DNA from: Nilaparvata lugens
Taxonomy: Eukaryota; Arthropoda; Insecta; Hemiptera; Delphacidae
Assembly (NCBI RefSeq): GCF_014356525.2
Contig: NC_052514.1
Coordinates: 3,772,190 to 3,836,189, forward strand
Reading direction: 5' to 3'
Length of the DNA: 64,000 nucleotides
Part shown: positions 29,413 to 41,369 of the stretch, one piece after another
Layout: every line of letters starts with the position of its first letter
Position numbering within the stretch: position 1 is the stretch's first letter
Position numbers and translations under genes: made by a program
The notes under the pieces: model-generated
Databases searched by the model: none
What the model saw: the letters and a program-made list of their open reading frames with translations, nothing else
Told to the model about the DNA's origin: nothing

Positions 29413-30251
29413 CTGAAAAATGATCAATTCATTTATCAGTCACTTCAACTCATTTTTCAGCCACTTTAATTCATCTATCAGTTATGAAACAATGTTATTG
29501 TAATTTTATTTTCAGTCACAGAGCAACTGCATGCTTTTTGTTTATAGCAGATATTTATTGAATAAATATGCATAGATGAATTAGTTATCTATTGATAGAA
29601 AACAAGTTACATATAGGTAAATAGTATATTCATTTGAATTGAGTTCCAAAATATTACTTTTCTTATTCTTGACATTCTGCTTGGTTTTGTTTGTTAAATT
29701 GTTGCCAACAAAAATTTATGATAATTGAAATAGATTAAGAACTATCACATATTTTCTTAACCAACCAATTATAATTATTCACATGTTTGTGCCTTGTTTC
29801 TCTCACAAAGTTTCAATGAAGAATATTGCCTTGTTAAATTGTTGCCAACAAAAATTTTTATTTTCTTAACTAACCAATTATAATTATATACATGTTTGTG
29901 CCTTGTTTCTCTCATAAAGTTTCAATGAAAAATTGCCTTCCTTGAAAATTGAAAAATTTATAGATATTAAAAATTAAATTCCATATTTTTTTATAGACTC
30001 ATTGTATTATATTCTAGATATTTTGCACTTTTTATGTTTTAATTGTTTGTTGCATTTTTTAAAGGAGATGAATTTATTTATTATTATTATTATTATTTTA
30101 TTATTATATCTTCTTCTGATACATTTACTTTAAATGATATTGTCTTTTCTTTAATAGTTGGCTATAAAAATGTAATATGCAAAGAATCATGGTTTATTGT
30201 TTTGTTATAGGTCTCAATCATATAAAAATGGATGATCAACTGATACAAAAC

Positions 30252-30383
30252 CTCTTGAAATCGCTGTGGATCCGCCTTTTCTGAGCCGCTGTCAGGATGA
30301 TATTTCTTGACTAGTTGAACAAAAGCCTGTCGAACGGTTTCCTGGTCACTTCCATAAGGCACCCCCAACAGGTAATAACTTTT
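30252..30383 (-). CDS. DNAJC28: DNAJC28-like protein, exon 2, residues 54-97 (J domain)
   Basis: The acceptor TTTTAAATTTCAG precedes base 30383 and the phase-0 frame reads KSYYLLGVPYGSDQETVRQA, FVQLVKKYHPDSGSEKADPQ, RFQE. YYLLGVPYGSDQETVRQAF is J-domain helix I to II. HPD at residues 82-84 is the invariant motif that stimulates the ATPase of Hsp70 partners, and HPDSGS plus FQEIE is the specific DNAJC28 pattern (family: YHPDSGSxxADxxxFxxIExAY). The donor GAG|GTTTTG is weaker than average but gives the right join to exon 3. The key J-domain residues are all intact. Confidence 0.95.
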
Positions 30384-31004
30384 CTGAAATTTAAAAGAAA
30401 AATTATATCACTTTTTTTGTTACTAAATAGAACGACTAGCAGTCAAATTTCTTCAATAAATGAATTGATTGACTCACTGTGACAACTAGATCTTTAGGTT
30501 GCCGATTCTCTGCCTAGCCACTGTCATCTATTCTTTTCATCTTTTCTTTCCTCCAGTATTGATTGCTATGTGATCTAGTATAATGTTGATGGCTTAATAT
30601 ATACTATATTATTTTCTTTGATTATACTATATTGTAATTGATTATACTGATGCAGAACTGTTAAATAATTATTTATCCATTGAGTTTGATTTAATTTTAT
30701 TGTCAATTTCTGTAAATGTTACCATAGTCAAGAGCCTTGTAACAATTATCAATAAATATCTATCTATCTTTCTATAGAGGCAGTGATTAACATTGGCGTT
30801 TAGCTGTAAACCTCTTCGAGTTGTACTTTTTTCATGTTATGTATTCTCAATAAATAAATAATTACAACTGTTTATTCTTGTTAAAAATGATATCTTGTAT
30901 CTTATTAGTCGAGAATCTATATTCTTCAATAATATAATAATACATTTTTATAATTGAAGTTGAATAATTTGTTGAAAAAAATATATTTCTACATAGTTGA
31001 AAAC

Positions 31005-31135
31005 TGATCTGGCAACGTGGCGGAGCTAGAAAAGGAAGGATAGCGCTAGATAGATCTGCTTTGTCGAATGATAGACAAGGATAGCAACACCAATGGTAAT
31101 CAAGTACTGCCATTATAACGTGGACCTCAATATTT
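31005..31135. mobile_element. Half copy of the GAGGTCCACGTTATAAT MITE
   Basis: Contains CTTTGTCGAATGATAGACAA and ends TGCCATTATAACGTGGACCTCA, matching the right half of the element at 17262-17492. Confidence 0.65.
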
Positions 31136-31361
31136 GTAGTATCTATGATTTCTCTATAATAATACCTAGGGTACTGTGTGAGAAATGGATTCATATACGT
31201 TACATTCTTTTTCAGAATTCTCATTTCTTGGATGTGTGATAAGTGATAACTTCAAAAACATGTGGATTGGATGATCTAAATGTTGAATGGATTACTCAAA
31301 ACATCAAGTAAAAAGGTAATTATGAAACTTATTCGACTAATTTTTGAATTGGAGTGTGATC

Positions 31362-31749
31362 ACAATGGGCCATATGAATAAAGTTGAGCATTTGCTTATA
31401 CTTCTAAAATATTGAGCATTTGCTTATACTTCTAAAAAATTGAGCATTTGCTTCATTTTCTATGAATAAACGTGAGCAAAACCTTTTGCTCATGCTCATC
31501 GAAAAAATAGTTTGAGCATTTGCTCAAAATTGTATGAGTAAAAAAGAGCATTTGCTCAACTTTTGAAGCAAATGCTTCAAAAAATGTGAGTCTAGTCTAG
31601 AGCAGCTTATCACCTTTTGCTCATAGTAAAATGGCTCAACTAATTCGTATGAGGAAGAGGAAACTATACCAGATACGATTACAACCACATATGCTCCATG
31701 CTCTTGCTCATGAGCATTTGCTCTGGTTTTATTCATATGGGCCAATGTG
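31362..31749. mobile_element. MITE rich in GAGCATTTGCT palindromes
   Basis: The ends CACAATGGGCCATATGAATA and TATTCATATGGGCCAATGTG are inverted. Inside, TTGAGCATTTGCT or its inverse occurs at least seven times, some as full palindromes such as TTGAGCATTTGCTCAA. No coding. Confidence 0.75.
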
Positions 31750-31849
31750 TTTCAATGACACTTTTCAAATTTTAATTTCCCGGCTCATGCATGATTCGAC
31801 GTGATGTGCACATATATGCAGACAATGTGATCACACCCTTAGTGGCGGA

Positions 31850-32765
31850 CGCACAAAAGCCGGTTAAATTTTAATCGTGATTAATTCCACGAGAACTAAT
31901 CAGAGAAGCCTTCTTTAACTAGTAGTTCTGTTAATAGTAGACCTCACGTAGTTTTCTCATCCACAAGTATCTGATGTCACCTTTTCTAGTTGATTCACAA
32001 TTCATAGTTGAATCATAATTACTCATAAAAACTGTTATTTGTTTTCTCCTAGATCAAAAACTCACTTATGTTAATAAACTCAGTTCGCGTTTGAATTTGT
32101 ATCCCATATGATGATTTATCCAGTTTCGTGATAATCTTTCCATCTGATAAAAATATTTCTCAACTATTTTAAAATTAATTTTTTTCAATGAAGAATATTA
32201 TAATTTCTTCGGCATTATTCAGTACATTTAATCATTTTTTATTCTATTTTCAATCACCTATTAAATTTGTTTTTCAAATGTGAGAATATTGATACTGATG
32301 GGCACGCATCATAGAAAATATTGAAACCCTACCTTATAGAAATAGACACCGCCAGACATCTGTGTAATGCATGCAATGAATAACCCACTTGTCAGCTGAT
32401 TGATTATGAATAATTCTATAGTCTGATTAATTCTATCTTCAAAGTAGATGATATATATAATGATATCAGAGTATGGAGGAATTCCTTTTCTTTTCATATT
32501 ATCCTTAAATAATGAAAAATTTCAAAAAACCTTGTGTATACATCGACGCGCAGTTGAAAAAGGAATATTCCTGCCAAACCTCATTGAATTCTATGAACGC
32601 GTTTGGCCGTAATCGCGTTACATACAGACAGACGAAAGCAAATTGAGTTGAAACATAGACCTCACTAGGTTTTTGACCTACAGTCAAAAAAGGCCTTCTT
32701 TGATTGGTTCTCGTAAACTTAATCACGGTTAAAATTTAACCGGCTTTTGTGCAACCGGACATTAG
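31850..32765. mobile_element. P-family MITE split by a B element
   Basis: Left half 31850-31917 (GCACAAAAGCCGGTTAAATT ... AGAGAAGCCTTCTTT) and right half 32688-32765 (AAAAAAGGCCTTCTTTGATT ... CCGGCTTTTGTGCAACCGG) would form one normal P palindrome. Confidence 0.85.
31918..32687 (-). mobile_element. B-family element, long copy, nested in P
   Basis: Starts ACTAGTAGTTCTGTTAATAG and ends near AGACCTCACTAGGTTTTTGA. Contains the family's long interior (GTTTGAATTTGTATCCCATA) also seen at 20142-21121. No clear target duplication at the edges. Confidence 0.75.
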
Positions 32766-32782
32766 ACTGTTGATTAGTTTAC

Positions 32783-32941
32783 CTTCACGCTCAGCTCATC
32801 AGTTTTGAAAGTGCAGTATTCACAACGGAGAAATCCATGGTTTGTCTTCAAGTTTGTTTGGAAATAATTATACATGAATTTAATTGATTCTTGGCCCATT
32901 AATAGATTTGTTATCGGTTTTCGTTTGGATACTAATTCCAT
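32783..32941 (-). CDS. DNAJC28: DNAJC28-like protein, exon 1 of coding (residues 1-53)
   Basis: The acceptor TTTCTATTTTTCAG directly precedes an ATG at 32941. The frame reads MELVSKRKPITNLLMGQESI, KFMYNYFQTNLKTNHGFLRC, EYCTFKTDELSVK and ends at donor AAG|GTAAAC in phase 0, joining the J domain. The ATG is taken as the start because it follows an acceptor and the intronic frame upstream is not conserved. A non-coding first exon is therefore expected further upstream but was not identified. Vertebrate DNAJC28 has an N-terminal stretch of similar length that looks like an organelle-targeting sequence. This one is basic and moderately hydrophobic but not a clear presequence. The N-terminus is the least certain part of the model; a further coding exon upstream is possible. 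Confidence 0.75.
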
Positions 32942-33298
32942 CTGAAAAATAGAAACCGTTATTAAGCTGCAACTTGAATGCAATCAGACAAAAGTCATTA
33001 TTTTACTAACTCCAACATGTTTAAATTAAATTCTTAAATCTCTAAATTCCTGTAATTATTTCTGAAGAAACAAGTTTAATCCTTTTTGTTATAATTTATG
33101 GGTAGGCCTAAAAACTGACTCTTGTATCAGTACTTGCCTTTTATAGAGAAAATTTTTACTTTGATGCTTCCTTTTCATTTTTTATATTCAATTCTGTGAC
33201 TTAATATTAGTTCTTTGATAAAGCTCAAGTATAAATAAGTTATTCTATTTATCAAAAAGGTCATTTCCCACTAGTCTACAATCAATCAGGATGACGGT

Positions 33299-33707
33299 TA
33301 AGCTGCGTTTACACCAAAGTTATTAACAAAATGATTATTTCTAAGTCCTTATAGATTCTATTAGATTAAACGGAGCTTGACAAACACATATGCTGCTCAT
33401 GTGTATGATAAGTTATGTTTAATCTAATAGAATCTATAAGGAATGAGAAATAAACATTTCGTTAACAACTTTGGTAGAAACGCAGCTTTTACAGATAAGA
33501 GTTGCATACCTACTAAAAAGCTAAATCCGTGTTTTCACCAAAGTTATTAACAAAATGTTTATTTTTCCTACCTTATAGATTCTATTAGATTCAACATAAC
33601 TCATCATACACATTATGAGCATATGTGTTTGTCAAGTTCCGTTTAATCTATAAGAACGGAAAATAATACTTTTGTTAATAACATTGGTGTAAACGCAGCT
33701 TTTCTTG
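33299..33707. mobile_element. Two C-family MITEs side by side
   Basis: 33299-33502 and 33522-33707 each have TTTACACCAAAGTTATTAAC-type ends and a TAGATTCTATTAGATT core with its inverse; the cores are in opposite orientation. Confidence 0.8.
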
Positions 33708-34076
33708 CACACCCAATATTAATCTTGATTAACTTATTTGCAGGTTATGTAATGAAGTATTTGCTTAATTTAAAAATTAATGCATCCTTTTAATTTTTTA
33801 TAATGATAGCTTTCAATTGCTAAAAAGGTTGCCAAATGAATAAAAAACTGTGTCATGAAGCTAGCAAAGTAGAATAAAGAAAGGTTATACCAAGGGTTAT
33901 TCAAGCTTAAAATTATATTATCAAAATTGTCAGTTTGTTGAATGAATGTAAATATATTGTAAGGTACTTATTTTCAAACCATTTCATGCTCGTAAATTAA
34001 AATAAACTGTTGAAAAGATTAATTTTATGTCAGATTTTTAGGTTATGTTATAACGATTATTCTTTTCGGGGGGTTA
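33708..34076. other. No feature recognised
   Basis: AT-rich sequence with no exon-like or repeat structure that I can support. Confidence 0.4.
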
Positions 34077-34201
34077 CAAACTGACCGACCAGGAAACTGA
34101 CCGACCTGCAAAGTGACCGTCCTGAAAACTGACCGTCCAACAAACTGACCGTCTTGCAAAGTGACCGTCTTGCAAACTGACCGTCCTTATGACGTCATAA
34201 G
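34077..34201 (+). repeat. 16-bp minisatellite ending in a CRE palindrome
   Basis: Seven units of the form AAACTGACCGTCCTGC. The array ends at CTTATGACGTCATAAG (34186-34201), a perfect 16-base palindrome that contains the full CRE word TGACGTCA. Confidence 0.85.
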
Positions 34202-34289
34202 CACCCTGACAGGGGGAACATCAACTGTTCAATAGGAGAGCCGATCGACTGTAAGCAGAGATGGCCTTGAAGTTCCTAGCGTTCCACAA

Positions 34290-34460
34290 TTCCACTTTTG
34301 AATACTTTGAAGTAATGCGCATGTTCTGGATCGACCAATAGAATTTACACGCGCGACTAGCCATTACATTTCAAAATTGCTAATACTTTGAAGTAATGTG
34401 CGTGCGCTGGATCGACCAATAGAATTTACACGCGCGTCTAGCCACTACATTTTAAAGCCT
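34290..34460 (+). repeat. ~85-bp direct repeat, two units
   Basis: ATACTTTGAAGTAATGCGCA, then CTGGATCGACCAATAGAATT and ACACGCGCG, occur twice in tandem. A third unit lies at about 35895-35955, outside the right arm of the neighbouring foldback. Confidence 0.8.
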
Positions 34461-35893
34461 AGGTTTCTCTGAACCACGCAGCGTTACCGCGGGATGCGCG
34501 ATGACGTAATCATGCAAAAGTTTGCTGCAGCTATTGCTAGGAAGTGTTTTCTCTGACTTCACGCGCGCAATTCTCTGTAATTCCCTCTGCGTCGCGCACT
34601 CAAGAATTTTACTAGTAATTCAATTGTTCCAAAAAATAATAATGCTTTAGTTACCTGAATATGCCTACTAATTATTAGATAGCAAACAATAATTTCGGCT
34701 CTAATTTTCATACAAAACTTCAACACCATAGTAAAGGTTTCAACTTGATTCAAATCAATCATTTATCTGCCATACAACAAATACATATTCAAAACGAATA
34801 AAAGAAAATACATAATTTTATAAACAAAAGTATAAAATAATAAAATAAAAAGTAAGCATAAAATACCAAAATCATAATTAGATACTTTTGTTTCATTAAC
34901 TGTTTTGTTCAATTTTTCATAATTTTTACTTCAGTTCTTGAACTTGAATTTTTCTAGGGGAGAGAATAAAACCATTTTTCCAAATATTCAGGATGTATCT
35001 CCCCTGTTAACGGTGGAAATTAGGCTACCCCCGTTTATCATAACCGGAAAATTTTAAGGGTAGAAAAAGCTGATTGAAGGTATGAATATGAAGGATAGAA
35101 ACTATGGGTGGCCATACTTGTCTTCTCACCCACATGCTTGAAACTCAATAAACTATGATCAACTCTGAAAAAATATAAGCTACATTGAATTTCTTCAAAA
35201 TAATAGATGGTGAAAAATAACAAAATTGACTCACCTTAAAGTGCTATCTTTTTATTTTCATGCTATCTCAGTCCATATACACTAGACCATTCACTGTCTA
35301 GCTTATAGTTTCATAATTATCATTGTGCTATTCTCTCATCTCCTAGATATTTATTCGACTCATAAAAGCTAAAAAAACTAAGTAGTTGCTGAATTGGCCA
35401 CGAAATAAATGTAGGTCTCATTTCGCTGGGGGGGTACTCCTCATATCCCCCCTGGATACGCCACTGACACAACAGCACAGGACAGAATTTACTCTGATGG
35501 ACAGTATTAGAGGAGGCTGTGGTTTATAACTGCGCGAGGTCTACTATTCACAGAACAGTACCTCATAAAACAAATATTTGAAAGCCTAAAATTTCCCTAA
35601 ACTTGGTATTTTTATCCAACAGATGCCTGGTAATCACAATTCTAGAAAACCTTCTTATCCCCAGTCAATAAAAAGTTCAATGGGTTTTCATTTACAAAAT
35701 TCATTAATAGATCATTAGCTACAGGGACGTGTTGGACATCTATGTTGCCTATGACTGAAAATATAATCGCGCGCTGCGAGGTTGCTGTCAGAGAAAACAC
35801 CCGCTTTTTTTATCACGCACGCGTGATTTTCGCGTATCACGGTTGACGGAACCCGCAATAACGCTGCGTGGTTCAGAGAAACCTAAGCTTAAA
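34452..35893. mobile_element. Foldback element with GC-rich inverted ends
   Basis: AGGTTTCTCTGAACCACGCA plus GCGTTA at the left is inverted at 35860-35890 (TAACGCTGCGTGGTTCAGAG). Inner TTTTCTCTGAC faces GTCAGAGAAAAC. The ~1.1-kb interior is AT-rich without recognisable coding, apart from a partial B-type end near 35520-35570. Confidence 0.7.
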
Positions 35894-36043
35894 ATTGCTA
35901 ATACTTTGAAGTAATGCACATGCGCTGGATCGATCAATCGAATTTACAAAATTGCTAATATTCTCAAGCATGAGCAACGATCAACAAGAACTTATTATGT
36001 TATGTTATTATATGTGTAGACTTGGTTAGACCGAAGTATAATA

Positions 36044-36748
36044 CTAGTAGTTCTGTGAACAGTAACCTCGCGCAGTTTTATAAACCGCAGCCTCCTCATA
36101 TACTGTCCATCAGAGTAAATTCTATCCTGTCGTGTCGTGTCGGCAAGATATCGGTGTGAAAACGGCTAATGGCTGTTCGGGTTGGTGTATCAAAAATGCT
36201 AACATCAAAAGCTAATCTCCTTCAAGACATACTGGCAACAGGACAGCCCGAGTTCAAAGCAGAGAAAATTTGAGAGCCAATACTATGGTATTTTAGTTAT
36301 TAATTGCATGCGTTATTGCACGCAATCAATAGTTCATTTAATAGTGCATAAAAATTTATTGCATTCAATGAGTCACGCAATCAATAGTCTACACAGTTGC
36401 TGATTTCTTTCCCAAGTTACATTGAGATATGCGTCATGGCATGCAATTTATTATAATCCACTCGACAGCTGATTTATGATGAATAATTCTATATGGTAGT
36501 CTGATTTTTACTCTAATATATTGGCGTACGAGGGAGGCGCCTTTTTCCTTTTATATTATCCTTGAAATTTCCAAAAACCTTGTATATAGACTACGTTGAC
36601 GCGCAATTTGAAAAGGAACATCTGTCAAATTGCATGAAAATCTATTACCGCGTTTCGCCGTAAATGCGCAACATATAAACATTTGAACATAAAGAGAAAT
36701 GCCAAACCGCCGACTTGAATCTTAGACCTCACTTCGCTCGGTCAATTA
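36044..36748 (-). mobile_element. B-family element
   Basis: AGTAGTTCTGTGAACAGTAA at the left and TTAGACCTCACTTCGCTCGG at the right, with TTACCGCGTTTCGCCGTAAA inside. The segment CAGCCTCCTCATATACTGTC is inverted at about 35465-35560, so a longer inverted structure includes both. Confidence 0.75.
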
Positions 36749-36889
36749 ATAGACCTGCAGTTTTACTTATGCTAGGATCGAATTTCAGGTGGGTCCCAAC
36801 CACGGAGACGTGATTATGCAGCTCATAATTTTCTGTTAGCTGAGCTGGCCTATGAGATCCTGCGTTTATTCATTTATTCAACGATGATT

Positions 36890-37262
36890 TAATCGATGAT
36901 ATTAATCGAACAACAGCTGTTTCTCTTCAAGTTACATTGATATATTAAATTGATTGCGTCATTGCATGCAATTTATAATCCTCTCGACAGCTGATCTATG
37001 ATGAATAATATTCTAGTCTGATTTTTACTCTAATATTGGCATATGAAGGAAGCGCCTTTTCCTTTTATATTATCCTTGAAATGCAAAATTTCCAAAAGCC
37101 TTGTATATACGTCGACCCGCAATTTAAAAAGGAACATACCTGTCAAATTTCATGAAAATCTATTACCGCGTTTCGCCGTAAATGCGAAGGAACATAATTA
37201 TAAACATAAAGAGAAATGCAAAACCGTCAACTTAAATCTTAGACCTCACTTTGCTCGGTCAA
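36890..37262 (-). mobile_element. B-family element, partial
   Basis: Contains GATTTTTACTCTAATATTGG, ATTACCGCGTTTCGCCGTAA and ends TTAGACCTCACTTTGCTCGG. The opposite end is missing. Confidence 0.75.
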
Positions 37263-37653
37263 TTATGTTCCTATATATTTTTATTATATATTATTTACTA
37301 CATCTATATAGGCCTATTGCTACACAGAATATACAAGCACACTATATTCAAATTGCTATACAGTCGAGCCTCTCTATAACAAGCCACCACTTAATAAATT
37401 CTTCTAAGCAACAAATATTTTTACCTTGTCCCATGACATTTCAGAATTTTTGCTGCTTATTTTTTTCTATAACGAATTTTGGACCTCTCAACTACAAAGT
37501 TATCTCTCTTCACTTCAACATACAAGATGTAGTGTGTATAAGAAGCCAACAGTCAGAATTGTTTAGTTTCAGCAGAAAGGTCAATAAACTAAAAATAATG
37601 ACAAGTTCAGGTAGGGAGAAGATAGGATGGTGAACAGTGAATAGAGTTTGAAA
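37263..37653. other. No feature recognised up to the gap
   Basis: AT-rich. A 196-codon open frame starting upstream at 37043 runs through B-family sequence and is not considered coding. Confidence 0.4.
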
Positions 37654-37753
37654 NNNNNNNNNNNNNNNNNNNNNNNNNNNNNNNNNNNNNNNNNNNNNNN
37701 NNNNNNNNNNNNNNNNNNNNNNNNNNNNNNNNNNNNNNNNNNNNNNNNNNNNN
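37654..37753. other. Scaffold gap (100 N)
   Basis: Exactly 100 Ns. Duplicated copy 2 begins on the first base after it. Confidence 0.99.
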
Positions 37754-38079
37754 TCATTTCAGTCCGAAATTGGATTTGAGCAACTAATAATTGAAGCGTG
37801 CTGCAGGCAAGTTCTGATTGGTGGCCTATCTCCGCGCAAAGTCCCTCGCAATCAAAATGGCCGCCTCAAATATCGAAGCGCCATTTTGAAATTGAAATGA
37901 TAGTCTGCACAAATTCTCTCTGCCTAACTCTATAGATCCTCTTGCTAGCTGGTAACATCAATTCAAATATTTGTTCAGAGAAACTGCAAATCCTAACCCG
38001 TTCTCATAATATTCTCTCTTTTACTCTCTCCACTCATCATTCTCTCTTTCTTCCTCTCTCTCACTCTCTCTCTTTGGTA

Positions 38080-38660
38080 GAGAGTTAGTGGGAAGAATAC
38101 TACGAATATTCTTTCCAAAGAATGGACATTGATATATCCAAAGCTCCGCCAATTTATGTAGATGCATAACAATATTATCTATTTTATCTATAGTTATTAA
38201 AAATTGTTTTTTCATATTATATACAGCTCAATAATTATTTTCTTAATTTATATTTTGTAAATTCATCCATAATTTTGCTGTATTGTAAGCTATAGTATAT
38301 AAGTGTATAAGCCAGTATATATTGTAATCTACATAAATAAAGTACTCAATCAATCGATCAATCAATAGAGAGTTACTTGGAAGGATATTTTTAATATTCT
38401 TTCCAAAGAATGGACATTGACATGTCCAAAGATCAGCCAATTTATGTAGATGCATTACAATATTATCTTGTATCTTATATTCCAAATTGATTTTTTTTCA
38501 TATCATTGTACAGTTTAATAATTATTTTCTTATTTTATGTTATGTAAATTCATCTAAAACTTTGCTGTATTGTAAGCTATTGCATAAGTGTATAAGCCAG
38601 TATATATTGTAATCTACATAAATAAAGTACTCGATCAATCAATCTCTCTCTCTCTCTCTC
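38080..38660 (+). mobile_element. Two tandem K-family retroposon ends
   Basis: Each contains TTTCCAAAGAATGGACATTG and ends AATAAAGTACTCAATCAATC or AATAAAGTACTCGATCAATC. They correspond to the copies at 2880-3405. Confidence 0.7.
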
Positions 38661-38814
38661 TCTCAATCTCTCATTTTTTCAAGCAAGAAATTGATTATTA
38701 TTATTTTTAGTTCTAGAACTCAAGTTTGATTTTCTTTTACAAACGCATGAATCATGAAAGACATCTGAAACTCACTCTCTATAACTCACTCACTCTTTCA
38801 CCTTCACACTTTCT

Positions 38815-39052
38815 CTCTCTCGCTTTTTCTCACTTATTGTCACAACCCTTCAGACTGACTCTCTCTCGCTTTTTCTTACTTATTGTCACAACCCTTCAGA
38901 CTGACTCTTTCTCGCTTTTTCTCACTTATTGTCACAACCCTTCAGACTGTCCCTCTCTCTCGATTTTTCTCACTTATTGTCACAACCCTTCAGACTGACT
39001 CTCTCTCGCTTTTTCTCACTTATTGTCACAACCCTTCAGACTTTCTCTGTCT

Positions 39053-39148
<96 letters not shown>
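38815..39148 (+). repeat. 46-bp minisatellite (five units) followed by (CT)n
   Basis: Five units of TCTCTCGCTTTTTCTCACTT plus ATTGTCACAACCCTTCAGAC, then about 100 bases of CT dinucleotides (39050-39148). Copy 1 has two units and a very short CT tract, so both arrays changed length after duplication. Confidence 0.9.
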
Positions 39149-39149
<1 letters not shown>

Positions 39150-39614
39150 CCTCTGTTGTTTGTTTTGATGGCGGGGAATATAATGGAGCAGATGATTCAA
39201 TTCCAGTGGGATTTAGATGATAAAATACATAGGGTGGTAGATTGCTACTCTAGTGAAATCAGCTTCAAAATATCAGTATTGTTTTAATGGGGGGCATTGG
39301 AGTTACCCATATGGAATATTGACAGTTTGAAATCTAATCTCACTAGGATTTTCCAAGAACTGTTTTCAATTTTCTTTATTGATGGGTTGTGAAGAGGGAT
39401 TCAAATAGACCGTTCAGTCAACAAGCAAATGTGAATACGCTACGGTTCCCCCAATTGATGTGAACTTGAATTCAGTAGCTGAAAATTTGGATATTAAAGA
39501 AGCAGATGTGTCCAACTGTTTTTTTTTAGAAACAAGTTATGTTACCTAACTTGTGTTAGATAGCATAAAGATTTGTGTGGTAGCGCAATAAGCTAAATAA
39601 ATCAAATTTCAACT

Positions 39615-40258
39615 TCAAAAATCTGGTGTGGCGCACTCACACAACTTTCCTTGCAGTTTTGAAAATTGATCACCTGACGCTAGTGTAGTCGCGCATCTCA
39701 AGTCTACTTATAAACAAAGATCTGAGCCAGCCAGCTGGTGACAAGACAATACCGCTGGAGACATACGAGGTTTGCTATCTCTTCGTAGTGAATCATTTAA
39801 TAGAATCAACAGTTACCAACAGTTTGCAATTTGATTAATCACATTTTCTGGAATTTCGAGCTTATTTTCAATTTTCAATTGTAGAGATTTTCATGCTCAA
39901 TCTTTTTTGCTCAATTTTTCTGTTTAAATTGAATCCGAAGCCTGATAATTGGGAATCTAAAATAAAACTTTGCATAGATGGGGTGGAGCTCCTGAAATTT
40001 TTACAGATATGGGACTTGTGACAGTTGATAGAATTTATCAATTTCTATTTTGGTCAAAATCGTTGGAGCCGTTTTCGAGAAAATCGCGAAAAACCCTGTT
40101 TTTGACAACATTTTTACCATTTTATCCACCATCTTGAATTGCATCAGATCGAAATTGTTCGTGTCGGATCCCTATATTGTAAGGACCTTTAGTTCCAAAT
40201 TTCAATTCATTCCGTTAATTGGGAGATGAGATATCGTGTACACAGACGCACATACACT

Positions 40259-40309
<51 letters not shown>

Positions 40310-40442
40310 CAATACACAAAAACCACTTTTTTGGACTCAGGGTACCTTGAAACGTATAGAAATTTGGAAATTGGGGTACCTTAATTTTTTTCGGAAAGCA
40401 ATACTTTCCTTACCAATGTTAATCGGACAAGGAAAGTAAAAA
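39615..40442 (-). mobile_element. H-family element
   Basis: Reverse copy from TCTGGTGTGGCGCACTCACA to GACAAGGAAAGTAAAAAG, with a (CA)n tract at 40262-40306. Absent from the duplicated segment copy 1. Confidence 0.85.
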
Positions 40443-40631
40443 GCTTGGCATCAGCTGATTAAAAGTGAATTGCTCATGTTCGCGGCGCGTATCTGTACGC
40501 ACCTTAAGTCAAGAACAAATCAGTATCCTCTTTATATGATACAGTTTACTAATGGTATATTGTATGAAATACTAATCGTATTCAATATGAATGGATTGTC
40601 TTCGTCAATAAATATTCGGATGCTATTCTAA

Positions 40632-40818
40632 AGCTTCGTTTACACCAAAGTTGTTATCAAAATGTTAAGAGCTTAATCCGTATAGATTCTATTAGATTGA
40701 ACATAACTTATCATACACATGATGAACATATGTGTTTGTCAAGTTCCGTTCAATCTAATAGAATCTATAAGGACGGAAAAATAAACATTTTTTCAACAAC
40801 TTTGGTGTAAACGCAGAT
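40632..40818. mobile_element. C-family palindromic MITE
   Basis: GCTTCGTTTACACCAAAGTT faces AACTTTGGTGTAAACGCAGA with the usual TAGATTCTATTAGATTGAAC core. Absent from copy 1 of the duplication. Confidence 0.85.
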
Positions 40819-41369
40819 TCATCTGATTAATAATATTGTGAGAATACTAGAGCTTTTCAGGCAGCTAAGCTTTTCAGCTAGAGTCCAATTTTCCTACTCA
40901 AAATATTCATTTCCTCTCAATCATCATCACCATCATCATAATCTTCACATTGTTCATTCATTTATTCTTATTCTTCTTCTCCCTCTTCTTCCTTATTCTC
41001 TTTCTCACTCATTCTCATTCCCTTCCAAGCCACATTCACAACAAGCCACACACACACACCCACACCCCCTCACTTCAACCACAAGCTCGTACTAAATTTG
41101 ACATCAACACTAGTCCCCCTTCCCCCTACACTACACTTTGTGTGGGAAGATTCCCTCCTTCTCCCACGCGCAACATTTCCTTCTACTAGCGTATTACAAT
41201 ACTACAACTACAACTATTCTACACATGTGTGTAAATTGCTCGTACGTGTGTGTATGTGTGGCTGCAGTTTACGCCTCAAGGCCGACATTGCCACAATCAC
41301 ACATTACATTATTTTACATATATACAGTATCACACACGCGATAGCTTTACTCTAATGTAATACCATAAG

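Noticed and set aside
37043..37633. 196-codon plus-strand frame
   Set aside because: Its first half is antisense B-family repeat and the rest is AT-rich without recognised features.
38815..39043. Regularly spaced repeats as a CRISPR array
   Set aside because: Contiguous minisatellite with no unique spacers, in a eukaryotic context.
38726..39287. Overlapping Ser/Leu/Phe frames in the CT-rich area
   Set aside because: They follow the 46-bp minisatellite and (CT)n tract; unit length is not a multiple of three and all frames stay open by composition.
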